A DNA stretch of 57,757 bases from Blastococcus sp. GTDB taxonomy: Bacteria; Actinomycetota; Actinomycetes; Mycobacteriales; Geodermatophilaceae. The position numbers and the translations under genes are program-made. Each line of letters begins with the position of its first letter. The stretch's first letter is position 1. The DNA lies in assembly GCA_025465355.1 (NCBI GenBank), contig JAODNN010000086.1, positions 1-57,757 on the forward strand. The letters are read 5' to 3'. Under the pieces are notes generated by a model, which worked only from the letters and a program-made list of their open reading frames with translations, did not search any database and was not told where the DNA came from. This document shows, in pieces, positions 25,734-35,230 of the stretch.

Positions 25734-25749
25734 GGTAACGGCGGGTCTC

Positions 25750-26754
25750 TCAGCCGGTGACCGCAGACCGATCGCGCGCGGCTGCGTCGAGGCGCTCGCG
25801 CTGGGGCACCACGGTGTATCTGGGGTCCTTGGTGGAGGCGACGCCGGCCTCGAAGACCCCGAAACGCTGCAGAGCGCTACCGCCGAGCAGTGCGAGCCCG
25901 GACGCGGCGGCGCCTGCCCTGCTGCGGCCCGCGACGAGCACGGTTCCGGCCAGCCCGGCGAGAGTGAGCAGTTCAGCGCCACGCCTACGCCGGCCCGCGG
26001 CCCCCTGGTGGTAGACCTCCCGGATCAGTCCCATCCGTTGCTCCATCAGCCGTGAGGCCACGAGTTCACCGGTCGCCCCGAGGGCCGCGAAGCGCCGCGC
26101 GGGAGCGGCTTCGAGCACCGGAGCGGCGAGCATGCCGAACCCGCCACCGCTGGCCGCCGCGGAGCCGGCGAACACGAAGGGGAGTTCGGCGCGAACCTCC
26201 TGCCAGCCGGGCACGGCCGTATGGGACAGCAGCGCCGCCGTGTACGTGGCGACACCCGGTGCGGTGGCGGCCGACGCCAGGCCGAGACCCCGGGAGACGG
26301 CGCGCAGCAGCCGGGCCGGCCAGGACGACCGCCACCGGACCGGGACCATTTCCCAGATCGCCGCCGCGCCCACACCCGGGCCGAAGGCGGAGAGGATCCA
26401 GGTCCCGACGCTCATCGGCGACGTCGGCTTGGCCACCCGCAGCATGTGATGGAACCGCTCCGGCCGGCCGAGGTCGGCGACGAGCAGCACGAGGCTGGCG
26501 AGCAACGCGCCGAGAGACCCCAGCCAGCAGGCGCGGCGGAGTCGCGCCGCACCCGTGAGGTCCGCGCCCGCCGCGATGACGGCCGTCCCGGCGGCCAGGC
26601 CGCCGGTGAACAGGTAGGCGGCGACCTTCCACTCCCACACCGGAGTCTTGAGTACCGGCCGGCCGTAGTAGCTGGCGACGTCACCCGGCGGTTGTCCGGC
26701 CACCTCCGCGACGGCCCGCCGCGGTCCGTGGGCCGGCGAGTGGTCGCCGTTCAC
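25750..26754 (-). CDS. nrfD: NrfD/PsrC-type membrane subunit of formate dehydrogenase
   Basis: A 334-residue integral membrane protein with about eight helices and the NrfD/PsrC pattern (KVAAYLFTGGLAAGTAVIAA; LLVADLGRPERFHHMLRVAKPTSPMSVG). Such subunits pass electrons from an iron-sulfur partner to the quinone pool without haem. It replaces the cytochrome b subunit (FdnI) of the E. coli enzyme. Its GTG overlaps the stop of the 4Fe-4S subunit by 4 nt (GTGA), so it is the last gene of the operon. Confidence 0.88.
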   Translation of the reverse strand: MNGDHSPAHGPRRAVAEVAGQPPGDVASYYGRPVLKTPVWEWKVAAYLFTGGLAAGTAVIAAGADLTGAARLRRACWLGSLGALLASLVLLVADLGRPERFHHMLRVAKPTSPMSVGTWILSAFGPGVGAAAIWEMVPVRWRSSWPARLLRAVSRGLGLASAATAPGVATYTAALLSHTAVPGWQEVRAELPFVFAGSAAASGGGFGMLAAPVLEAAPARRFAALGATGELVASRLMEQRMGLIREVYHQGAAGRRRRGAELLTLAGLAGTVLVAGRSRAGAAASGLALLGGSALQRFGVFEAGVASTKDPRYTVVPQRERLDAAARDRSAVTG

Positions 26755-27782
26755 CGGCGGTTACCGAACGCGGCGGAGACGAACGCCCCGATGCCGGCCA
26801 CGGCGAACGCTGCCGCCGCTGTGCCCACCCGGCGCCAGATCTCCGGCGCGAAGCGGGTGGGCACGACCGGGTCAGGCGGCAGCCCATAGACCTCGGGCTT
26901 GTCCAGCAGCAGGAACAGCGCACCGTGGCCGCCCACGCCGTCGTCCGGGTCCCGGCCGTACAGCTCGGCCTCCGCCACGCCCTGCCCGTGCAGCTCCGCC
27001 AGCCGACGGTCGGCGCGCTCCCGGAGCTCGTCGAGCTCGCCGAACTGGATCGACTGGGTCGGGCAGGCCTTCGCGCAGGCCGGCTCCAAGCCGTCGTGCA
27101 GCCGGTCGTAGCAGAGCGTGCACTTGTTCGCCCGGCCGTCGCCGGGCCGCCGGTCGATCACGCCGTACGGGCACCCGGAGACGCAATAGCCGCAGCCGTT
27201 GCAGATGTCCTGCTGCACGACGACGGTGCCGAACTCGGTCCGGAACAAGGCGCCGGTCGGGCAGACGTCCAGGCAGCCCGCGTGGGTGCAGTGCTTGCAC
27301 ACATCGGATTCCATCAACCAGCGGAAGTCGGTGCGCGCCTCCGCGCCCGTCCCGTCCCCGGGCCGGGAGAACGTCGGCATGCCCAGGTCCTGGACGGCGC
27401 CACTGCCGGGGGAGGGGAGCGGCGTCGTGCCGAGCTCGGAGCCGCCGCGAGGAGCGGCCCGCAGCCGGGGTTCCACCTGGGCGGTCATCTCGTCCGGGAG
27501 CGACCAGCCGCCTTCCTGCCCGGCCGGGCGTCGCTGCTCCACGAACGCGACGTGGCGCCACGAGTTCGCGCCGAGCATGCCCGTGTTGTCCATCGACATG
27601 CCCAGGAGGTCCAGGCCGTCCTCGGGGACGTGGTTCCACTCCTTGCAGGCCACCTCGCACGCCTTGCAGCCGATGCACACCGACGTGTCGGTGAAGAAGC
27701 CGACGCGCGGCGGGTGCTCGTCGTATCCGGAGTCCCGGGAGACGTCGTCTTCCGGGCCGAACAGCAGGTTCCTCTCGGTCAC
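26751..27782 (-). CDS. Formate dehydrogenase 4Fe-4S subunit (beta)
   Basis: The 343-residue protein carries four cysteine clusters for four [4Fe-4S] centres: CIGCKACEVAC (36-46), CKHCTHAGCLDVC, CNGCGYCVSGC and CTLC...ACAKACP. The C terminus (EIWRRVGTAAAAFAVAGIG) forms one membrane helix as in FdnH. It relays electrons from the molybdopterin subunit to the NrfD-type anchor. The GTG at 27782 follows GAGGAGGG and overlaps the stop of the catalytic subunit (GTGA). The N-terminal region between the first two clusters is longer than in a minimal ferredoxin, as usual for formate dehydrogenase beta subunits. Confidence 0.92.
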   Translation of the reverse strand: MTERNLLFGPEDDVSRDSGYDEHPPRVGFFTDTSVCIGCKACEVACKEWNHVPEDGLDLLGMSMDNTGMLGANSWRHVAFVEQRRPAGQEGGWSLPDEMTAQVEPRLRAAPRGGSELGTTPLPSPGSGAVQDLGMPTFSRPGDGTGAEARTDFRWLMESDVCKHCTHAGCLDVCPTGALFRTEFGTVVVQQDICNGCGYCVSGCPYGVIDRRPGDGRANKCTLCYDRLHDGLEPACAKACPTQSIQFGELDELRERADRRLAELHGQGVAEAELYGRDPDDGVGGHGALFLLLDKPEVYGLPPDPVVPTRFAPEIWRRVGTAAAAFAVAGIGAFVSAAFGNRR

Positions 27783-30700
27783 GGACCCTCCTCGGGTGGT
27801 TCGGTGCCGGTGGTGACCAGCTGCGTACCGGTGATGGGAGTGATGCCGGCGCGGCTGCGCAGCCGCGCCAGCAGCGCGGTCAGCTCGGCCCCGCGAGGGC
27901 GACGGCCGGGCAGGACGTCGCAGGTGGCGACCTTGCTCTCCTGGATGAGCACGTTCGGGTCGGTGACGATGCCGAGCAGGTCGTTGACCACGTCACCGGT
28001 GACCAGCCCCGTCGGGCCCCAGTGGTAGGGCAGCCACACCTGATGGATGACCCGTCCGTCGAGCCGCAGCGGGGCCATCCGGTCGGTCACGTACACCCGT
28101 GCCTCGACCGCGGCCCGGCTGGTGACGACGTGCGCCCAGCCGAGGTGGGTCAGGCCCCGGAGTCTGGCGAGCTGGGGGGAGACCTCGACGAACAGCTCGG
28201 GCTGCAGCTCCGAGAGGTAGGGCAGCAGCCGGCTCATGCCGCCGGCCGTGTGGTGCTCGGTGAGCCGGGCCGCGGTCAGCACGAACGGGAAGACGTCGGT
28301 GTTCGGCTCGGGTGGCGACGGGTCGTACGGGTTCTCGGGCCGGGGGTAGACCCGGCGGGTCGGGTTGCTCTGCTGCCCGTAGAGCGGGTTGCGGACCGGC
28401 GACTCGTGCGGCTCGTAGTGGGTCGGCAGCGGCCCGTCGATCACCCCGGCCGGCGCGAACAGCCAGGCCTTGCCGTCGGCCTGCATGATGAAGGGGTCGT
28501 CCCCGCGCAGGGCCTCCGGGCCGCGGGCGCCCTCGGGCGGGACGTAGCCGGGTGGGGTGGACACGGGGAAGTCGGGGACGTCGTTCCCGGTCCACCGCCC
28601 GCGGTCCGGATCCCACCAGACCAGCCTCTTGCGCTCGCTCCAGGGCCGGCCCCCCAGGTCGGCGGAGGCCCGGTTGTAGAGCAGCCGGCGGTTGGCCGGC
28701 CAGGTCCAACCCCACTCGGGGTCGTACGGGCCCTGCTCGACGTGCGGCTTGCGACGGGCCGCCTGGTTGACCTCGTCCTTGTAGATCCCGGAGTACTGCC
28801 AGCAGCCGCAGGCGGTGCTGCCGTCGGCGCGCAGGTCGGTGAACGTGTCCACCGTTCGCCCGGTGGCCAGGTCGATCCCGTTGATCCGCCGCAGGACGTC
28901 CTCGGGGTCCGGCTCCGCGTCGTCCCCGCTGCCCTCTGTCCGGTAGTCCCAGGCCAGCCGCTGCAAGGAAACGTCCCGGGGATCGGTCGAGTCGGCCACC
29001 CGGTCCCGGATCCGGCGGCACAGTTGGTGGAAGAACCACAGGTCGGAGCGCTGGTCGCCGATCGGCTCGGCGCCCTTCTGCCGCCACTGCACCATCCGCT
29101 GGGTCTGGGTGAAGGTGCCGGCCTTCTCCACGTGCGACGCTGCGGGGAAGAAGAAGACCTCCGTGCGGCACTGCTCCGGAGCGATCTCCCCGGTCTCGAT
29201 CTCGGGGGAGTCCTTCCAGAAGCTGGCGGTCTCGATCATCGCGAGGTCGCGGACGACGAGCCAGTCGAGGTTCGCCAGGGCCAGCCGCTGAAGCCGGCCG
29301 TTCGCTGAACCGACGGCGGGGTTCTGCCCCATGACGACGTAGCCGAACACCCGGCCGTCGATCATGTCCATGGTCGTCCGGTAGGTGCCGTGGTCACCGT
29401 TGATCCGCGGCAGCCAGCCGAAGCCGAAGTCGTTGTCGCTCGTCGCCGCGTCGCCGAAGTACTCCTTCAGCAGCGAGACGAAGTAGGCATCCGCCTCCTC
29501 CCAGTAGCCCTTCTGGGTCCGGGCGCGCACCCGGTCCAGGTAGGCCGTCAGGTCGGCCTGCCCGGCGCGGGGCATCGGGAGGTAGCCGGGCAGGAGGTCG
29601 AACAGCGTCGGGATGTCGGTCGAGCCCTGGATGTTCGCGTGACCCCGCAGGGCGTAGATCCCGCCGCCCGGCCGGCCGACGTTGCCCAGGAGCAGCTGCA
29701 CGATCGCCCCGGCGCGGATGTTCTGCGCGCCCACGGTGTGCTGGGTCCAGCCCACGCTGTAGATGAGCGCCGCGGTGCGCTCGCGGCCGGAGTTCGACGT
29801 CCAGGCCTCGCACACCTGCCGGAACTGATCCGGGGGAACGCCGCACACCCGCTCGACCATCTCCGGCGTGTAGCGGGAAAAGTGCCGCTTGAGGATCTGG
29901 AAGACGCAGCGGGAGTGCTCGAGCGACGGGTCCTGGGCGATCTCGGCCACCCCGGCGATGCGTGGGCCGCCCATGCCCGTCTCCATGGGCCCGGTCTCTC
30001 GCTGGCTGGCGCCCTCGTAGTCCCAGGTGGTGGTGTCGTAGTCCCCTGTCGCGGGGTCGTAGCCGCTGAACAGGCCGTCGAGGTCCTCGGTGTCGGCGAA
30101 CTGCTCGTTCACGAGGAACGCGGCGTTGGTGTACGCCGCGACGTACTCCCGGAAGTCCAGGTCGTTGCTGAGCACGTGGTTCACGACGCCGCCCAGGAAG
30201 GCGATGTCGGTGCCCGCCCGGATCCGGACGTACTGGTGAGCGAGGGCGCTGGTGCGGGTGAACCGGGGGTCGACGTGGACGACGCGGGCACCGCGGAGCT
30301 TGGCCTCCATCACCCACTGGAACCCGACCGGATGGGCCTCGGCCATATTCGAGCCCATGATCAGGATGAAGTCGGAGTTGACCAGGTCCTGCAGGTAGTC
30401 CGTGGCGCCGCCGCGGCCGAACGACGTCCCCAGACCGGGGACGGTGGCGGAGTGCTATATGCGGGCCTGGTTCTCGATCTGCACCGCACCCATCGCGGTC
30501 CACAGCTTCTTGAAGAGGTAGTTCTCCTCGTTGTCGGTCGTGGCGCCCCCGAGGCCGGCCAGGCCCATGGTGCGGCGCAGCACGTTGCCCTGCTCGTCCG
30601 TCTCCTGCCAGCCACGACGCCGGGCATCGAGCATCCGGTCGGCCACCATGTCCATCGCGGTGTCCAGCGGCAGGTCGGTCCACTCCGTCGCGAACGGCGC

Positions 30701-31042
30701 CCGGTATCGGACCTTCTCCTCCCGCTGCGGCCCGGTGACCAGGCTCAGGCTGGCCGACCCCTTGGGACACAGCCGGCCCCGGGAAACGGGAGAGTCCGGG
30801 TCACCTTCGATCTGGGTCACCCGTCCGTCCTGCGCGTAGACGAGTTGGGCGCAGCCCACAGCACAGTAGGGGCAGACCGATCGGGCAGGCTCGTCCGCCG
30901 TCGCCGTGCGTGCGCGCAGCTGCCGGGAGCGGGGGGACTGGGCGGCGGCGCCACGTCCCAAGCGGTCGGGACCAGTCACCTGGCGATACACAGGCCATTC
31001 CTGGAGCCAGCCGCGAAGGGTGTGGATCGGGTTGCTGTTCAT
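27779..31042 (-). CDS. fdh: Formate dehydrogenase catalytic subunit with selenocysteine encoded by TAG
   Basis: One frame of 1087 codons encodes an FDH-N-type molybdopterin formate dehydrogenase. It starts MNSNPIHTLRGW with Cys57, Cys60, Cys64 and Cys92 (CPYCAVGC...CPKG) for the [4Fe-4S] cluster. Codon 196 (30457-30455) is TAG in NQARI-stop-HSATVPGLGTSFGRG. In E. coli FdnG the same place reads NQARV-Sec-H, encoded by TGA. Homology continues without a break through AEAHPVGFQW, DPRFTRTSA, GWTQHTVGAQNIR and a long C-terminal domain. A SECIS-like hairpin follows the TAG. No twin-arginine signal is present, unlike FdnG, so the enzyme probably faces the cytoplasm. The ATG at 31042 follows GGGGG. 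It is first of three coupled genes. Confidence 0.92.
30425..30457 (-). promoter_or_regulatory. SECIS element following the TAG selenocysteine codon
   Basis: Counting the T of TAG as 1, positions 15-21 (CGTCCCC) pair with 27-33 (GGGGACG) and leave the loop GGTCT at 22-26. E. coli fdhF has the same GGUCU loop at the same 18-nt distance from its UGA, and a U at position 17 as here. The stem is 7 bp. SelB binds this loop in E. coli. The element overlaps the coding sequence, as always in bacteria. Confidence 0.85.
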
Positions 31043-31407
31043 CGCGCCCCCGAGCTCAGGCGTCGGCCATGGCAACGGACTTCGGACGTTCGGGCGAGAT
31101 GGCCGGAGGTCTGTGAGAGCTAATCGCTGCCAGGGGACTCTCGGCATCGGTCATTCGGCCGATAGCGCGCGCAACGCGGATCTGCCCACGCCGGCCGCGG
31201 AGCCAGGCCGGGCGGATGTCCGGATCGGCGGTGAGCAGCTCCGGACCGACCTGGGCCCGTGCGGCGCCGATCGAATCGACGTCGCCTTTGTCCCCACGGC
31301 GGAACGCCCGGCCGGCGCCGGGCCTTGTGGGCCGTGGGGGCGGGGAGAAGCATCGCGGCACGGCGCGGCCGTCCGGCCGGGCATCGGAGTTCCCGCGAGG
31401 AGCGCAC
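31043..31407. other. 365-nt divergent intergenic region
   Basis: This region separates the formate dehydrogenase operon from the small acidic protein gene and must hold both promoters. I see no clear -10/-35 pair, operator palindrome or RNA gene in it. Short open frames on either strand are Arg/Pro-rich and look like GC-driven artefacts. Confidence 0.5.
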
Positions 31408-31587
31408 ATGACGCAGCCCGACCGCGAACCTTCCGGGGACTACGGGTACGACCTGGCGCACGAGAACATCGCTCGTGCGGCCGCACATGACGACCCGAGC
31501 GACCGCGAGCGGGCCGGCGCGTCACCGGCCGCGGCGAAGCCTGATCCGGACCAGGATTTCGGCTACGACGAGGCCCATGACTTCTAG
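31408..31587 (+). CDS. Small acidic protein with duplicated D[YF]GYDxAH motif
   Basis: A 59-residue, hydrophilic, acidic protein with the motif DYGYDLAHEN near the N terminus and DFGYDEAHDF at the extreme C terminus, linked by an Ala/Asp/Pro-rich stretch. This looks like an internal duplication with a disordered linker. The ATG follows GAGGAG at good spacing. It is not recognised as a named family. It stands alone, divergent from formate dehydrogenase, and ends in TAG. Confidence 0.65.
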   Translation: MTQPDREPSGDYGYDLAHENIARAAAHDDPSDRERAGASPAAAKPDPDQDFGYDEAHDF

Positions 31588-31620
31588 CGCGGCCCGTGCC
31601 CGGGCGGCGCCGGCGGGAGG

Positions 31621-31932
31621 TCAGGAGGTGACGTCGTCGACCTCGAAGTGGCTCATGCTCGCGCCCCCGGTGGCGAAGTTGGGAACATCGCCTGCGGCAG
31701 CCTGACCCTCCGCCGATTGCAGGCCGGCGCCAAAGTCCTGTTCGGACTCGAAGTCCAGCTCGGCCACCAGATAGGGCGCCGGTCCGTCGCCGACCGGATC
31801 GGGATGGGCGATGGTGAAGCGGACGAGGCCCGGGATCTTCCGGGCGAGCGGGATGTGGACGTCGCGGTAGTGCTCGTCGAATGCGGCGGGGTCGGCCGGC
31901 TGGCCGTACTGGACGAGCAGTCTGTGCGTCAC
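31621..31932 (-). CDS. EthD family protein
   Basis: The 103-residue protein has the EthD/dimeric alpha-beta barrel pattern: HRLLVQYGQPADPAAFDEHY, then HIPLARKIPGLVRFTI and YLVAELDFES. EthD proteins form small ferredoxin-like dimers; some are involved in ether degradation but most have unknown roles. The GTG at 31932 follows GAGGAG at about 6 nt. The gene converges with the small acidic protein gene and diverges from the DUF1918 gene. Confidence 0.82.
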   Translation of the reverse strand: MTHRLLVQYGQPADPAAFDEHYRDVHIPLARKIPGLVRFTIAHPDPVGDGPAPYLVAELDFESEQDFGAGLQSAEGQAAAGDVPNFATGGASMSHFEVDDVTS

Positions 31933-32157
31933 TCGTGCTCCTCGTGGGCATGCCCTGGCTCGGCTGCCAGGGTGATGGTCGCAGCGAACCAGGAAATGCC
32001 CTTCCCCGGAAGACGGGGGCGCAGACCAGGACCGTGCTCGACTACCCGCGTTCCCGGCCTTCCCACAGGATCCTGGGCCTGATCCCGGAGGCTCTTGATC
32101 GGTTCCGCCCGCACGGGCAGGCTGTGACCCAGTACACAAAAGCCCTTGGAGGCGGCC

Positions 32158-32358
32158 GTGGAAGCTCATGTCGGAGACCGGATCCTTGTTCGCGCCACCC
32201 ACCAGGGGGAGGTGGACCGCGCCGGAGAAGTACTCGAGTGCCACGAGCCGGGGGGAGGGCCGCCCTACCTGGTCCGCTGGGACGGGGACGGGCACACCGG
32301 CCTGTTCTTCCCGGCGGGTAGCGCCGTCGTCGTCCACGTAGACGCCGCGCACGGCTGA
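32158..32358 (+). CDS. DUF1918 family protein
   Basis: A 66-residue protein matching DUF1918, a small beta-barrel-like actinobacterial family: VGDRILVRATHQGEVDRAG, LECHEPGGGPPYLVRW, GHTGLFFPAGSAVVV. Function unknown. The GTG at 32158 follows GGAGG at 5 nt and is preferred to the TTG at 32146. It ends 11 nt before the EF-G2 gene and is probably co-transcribed with it. Confidence 0.85.
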   Translation: MEAHVGDRILVRATHQGEVDRAGEVLECHEPGGGPPYLVRWDGDGHTGLFFPAGSAVVVHVDAAHG

Positions 32359-32369
32359 CCCCCGGCCTC

Positions 32370-34439
32370 ATGGCGAAGGACACCGGAACGGCGCCGGCTC
32401 CTCGGCCGGCCGCGCAGGTGCGCAACGTGGCTCTCGTGGGCCACGCGGGTGCGGGTAAGACGACGCTTGCCGAGGCGCTGCTCGTGGCCACCGGAGCCCT
32501 GCCCCGGGCCGGAAGGATCGAGGACGGCACGACCTGCCTCGACACCGAGGAGGTCGAGATCCGCCAGCAGCGCTCGGTGTCCCTCGGCGTGGCGACCGTG
32601 GAACGAGACGGCCATCGGCTGACGCTGCTCGACACCCCCGGCTCCCCGGACTTCGTCGGGGAGCTCCGCGCCGGACTGCGCGCCGCCGACGCCGCGCTGT
32701 TCGTCGTCTCCGCCGTCAACGGTGTCGACGTCACCACCGTGGCCCTGTGGGAGGAGTGCGCGGCCGTCGGCATGCCGCGGGCCGTCGTCATCACCCAGCT
32801 CGACCGCGCCCGGGCCGACGTCGAGGACGCCATCCGGCTCTGCCAGCAGTTGCTGGGGGAGGGGGTCTACCCGCTGCACCTCCTCGAGCGCGGGCCGGAC
32901 GGCGCCGTGCGGGGGCTGGTCTCCCTGCTCGAGCCCCATGTCGACGCGCCGGACGCCGACCGACTCAGGGGCGAGTTGATCGAGGGGATCATCGGCGAGA
33001 GCGAGGACGAGACGCTCATGGAGCGCTACCTCGCCGGTGACGAGCTGGCCGTCGCCGACCTCGTCAGCGATCTGGAGACGGCGGTCGCCCGTGGTCATTT
33101 CCACCCGGTCCTCTGCGTCTCGGCGCTGACCGGCGTAGGCGTGCCCGAGCTGCTCGACCTTCTCGTCTCGGCGTTCCCGTGCCCGATGGAGCACGGCTGT
33201 CCCCAGGTCAGCCGTCCCGACGGCTCCTCAGCCGCCCCGATGGCCTGCGACCCGGACGGTCCGCTCGTCGCCGAGGTCGTCAAGACCACGACCGATCCCT
33301 ACCTCGGCCGGGTCTCGCTGGTCCGCGTCTTCTCGGGCACCCTGCGCCCCGACCTGCCGATCCACGTCTCCGGGCACGGCATGACCGAACGCGGCCACCC
33401 GGATCACGACGTCGACGAGCGGCTGGCCGCGATCTCCACCCCCATGGGCGCCATCCTTCGTCCTGTGCCCGCCTGCCCGGCAGGGGACATCTGCGCCGTC
33501 GCGCGGCTGACCAGCGCGGAGACCGGCGACACGCTGTCCTCACCGGACGATCCGCGGCTCGTGCCGCCGTGGAACCTGCCCACCCCGCAGCTGCCGGTCG
33601 CCGTGGAGGCATCCTCCCGGGCCGACGAGGACCGCCTGGCCGGCGCGCTCGCCCGGCTGGTGGCCGAGGACCCGACCGTCCGGCTGGAACGCCGGGCCGA
33701 CACGGGGCAGCTGCTGCTGTGGTGCGTGGGGGAGGCCCACGCCGAGGTCCTGCTCGAGCGGCTGCGCGTGCGTCACGGCGTCGCCGTCGCGACGGTGCCG
33801 GTCCGTGTACCGATGGTGGAGACCCTCGCTGGGCCGGCACGGGTCACCGGGCGGCACGTCAAGCAGTCGGGCGGGCACGGCCAGTACGCCGTCGTCGTCG
33901 TGGAGGCCGAGCCAGGGCCACCCGGGTCGGGGATCGTCTTCGAGCAGCGGATCGTCGGCGGAACCGTCCCGAGCCAGTTCCACGGCAGTGTGGAGAAGGG
34001 GATCCGGGCCCAGGCCGAACGCGGGATCAGCGGCGACCGGCCGATCGTGGACATCCACGTCACCCTCGTCGACGGCAAGGCGCACTCGGTCGACTCCTCG
34101 GACGCGTCTTTCCAGGCTGCCGGCTCCCTGGCGCTCCGGGAGGTGGCCGCCGCGGCCGGCACGCAGGTGCTGGAACCGTGGTGCGAGGTGGACGTCGTCG
34201 TGCCGGCCGAGTACGTGGGCGCGGTGATGAGCGATCTCTCCGGACGCCGGGCCCGCGTCACCGGCAGCGACGCCGATCCCGATCGGGACCGCACCACCGT
34301 CCGTGCCGAGGTCCCGGAGGTCGAGCTGCTCAGCTATCCGGGCGTGCTGCGGTCGGTCACCCACGGCACGGGAAGCTTCACCCGGCGGCCGCTGGGCTAC
34401 GAGCCGGCCCCGCCGTCGGTGGCGGCGGTTCCCGCGTGA
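32370..34439 (+). CDS. Elongation factor G-like protein EF-G2
   Basis: A 689-residue translational GTPase like the second EF-G of actinobacteria (Rv0120c type). G1 is GHAGAGKT (24-31) and G3 is DTPG. The G4 element reads TQLD instead of NKxD, which would weaken guanine specificity. Domains II to V follow, including GGHGQYAVV, the domain IV region FEQRIVGGTVPSQFHGSVEKG and the C-terminal GVLRSVTHGTGSFTR. The main fusA would sit next to rpsL/rpsG, so this is a paralogue that may act in ribosome maintenance or stress rather than normal elongation. No strong ribosome binding site precedes the ATG. Confidence 0.88.
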   Translation: MAKDTGTAPAPRPAAQVRNVALVGHAGAGKTTLAEALLVATGALPRAGRIEDGTTCLDTEEVEIRQQRSVSLGVATVERDGHRLTLLDTPGSPDFVGELRAGLRAADAALFVVSAVNGVDVTTVALWEECAAVGMPRAVVITQLDRARADVEDAIRLCQQLLGEGVYPLHLLERGPDGAVRGLVSLLEPHVDAPDADRLRGELIEGIIGESEDETLMERYLAGDELAVADLVSDLETAVARGHFHPVLCVSALTGVGVPELLDLLVSAFPCPMEHGCPQVSRPDGSSAAPMACDPDGPLVAEVVKTTTDPYLGRVSLVRVFSGTLRPDLPIHVSGHGMTERGHPDHDVDERLAAISTPMGAILRPVPACPAGDICAVARLTSAETGDTLSSPDDPRLVPPWNLPTPQLPVAVEASSRADEDRLAGALARLVAEDPTVRLERRADTGQLLLWCVGEAHAEVLLERLRVRHGVAVATVPVRVPMVETLAGPARVTGRHVKQSGGHGQYAVVVVEAEPGPPGSGIVFEQRIVGGTVPSQFHGSVEKGIRAQAERGISGDRPIVDIHVTLVDGKAHSVDSSDASFQAAGSLALREVAAAAGTQVLEPWCEVDVVVPAEYVGAVMSDLSGRRARVTGSDADPDRDRTTVRAEVPEVELLSYPGVLRSVTHGTGSFTRRPLGYEPAPPSVAAVPA

Positions 34440-34567
34440 CCCCTCCGCCGTAACCCCGCGTGACAGCTCAGTAACGGGCCGACCACTGACGTCCGGTGCG
34501 CCGCCGCACGCCCCCGGCGCGCGGGACACTAGCCTCGGGCACGGTGTCCAGTGGGCTGGAGGGGATC

Positions 34568-35230
34568 GTGACGTCGTCGAACGGGCCGTCGGCCGCTGGT
34601 CCGGCGACCCGCGCATCGTCGGCGGTGGTGGATCGGGACCAGCTGCCCGACCGCGTCTGGACCCTCCCGAACGCCCTCTCCGTGCTGCGGCTGCTCGGCG
34701 TCCCCCTGTTCCTGTGGTTGCTCCTCGGGCCGCACGCCGACGGCTGGGCGTTCGTCGTCCTCGCGGTGTCCGGATTCACCGACTGGGCGGACGGCAAGCT
34801 CGCCCGCTGGCTGAACCAGAGCAGCCGTCTCGGCGCGCTGCTCGACCCGGCCGCCGACCGGCTCTACATCGTCTCCACGCTGATCGCGCTGGCGCTGCGC
34901 GACGTCGTCCCGGTGTGGCTGGTCGCGCTGCTCCTGGGCCGGGAGCTGGTCCTCGGCGTGATGCTGCTCGTCCTGCGCCGCTACGGCTACCCGCCGTTGC
35001 AGGTGCATTACCTGGGCAAGGCCGCCACGCTCCTGCTGCTGTATGCCTTCCCGTGCCTGCTGCTCGCCCAGGGGCACGGCACGGTGGCCGCCGTGGCGCA
35101 GCCTTTCGCCTGGGCGCTCACCATCTGGGGCACGGCCCTCTACCTCCTGGCCGGCATGTTCTACGTCATCCAGGTGGCCGGGATCGTGCGCGCCGAGCGG
35201 TCCACCACGACGGCAAGGACGTCGCCGTGA
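34568..35230 (+). CDS. CDP-alcohol phosphatidyltransferase
   Basis: The 220-residue membrane protein carries the full CDP-alcohol phosphotransferase signature, D-x2-DG-x2-AR-x8-G-x3-D-x3-D, as DWADGKLARWLNQSSRLG followed by ALLDPAADR, and about six helices. It transfers a phosphatidyl group from CDP-diacylglycerol to an alcohol; the position matches mycobacterial pgsA2 (Rv1822) at the head of this conserved block. The GTG at 34568 has GGAGG 5 nt upstream. The DUF881 gene starts inside its stop (GTGA). Confidence 0.87.
   Translation: MTSSNGPSAAGPATRASSAVVDRDQLPDRVWTLPNALSVLRLLGVPLFLWLLLGPHADGWAFVVLAVSGFTDWADGKLARWLNQSSRLGALLDPAADRLYIVSTLIALALRDVVPVWLVALLLGRELVLGVMLLVLRRYGYPPLQVHYLGKAATLLLLYAFPCLLLAQGHGTVAAVAQPFAWALTIWGTALYLLAGMFYVIQVAGIVRAERSTTTARTSP

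Noticed and set aside
30455-30457. The formate dehydrogenase TAG as a plain nonsense mutation or a pyrrolysine codon
   Set aside because: It coincides exactly with the selenocysteine position and has an fdhF-like SECIS at the right distance; pyrrolysine has no role in formate dehydrogenase.
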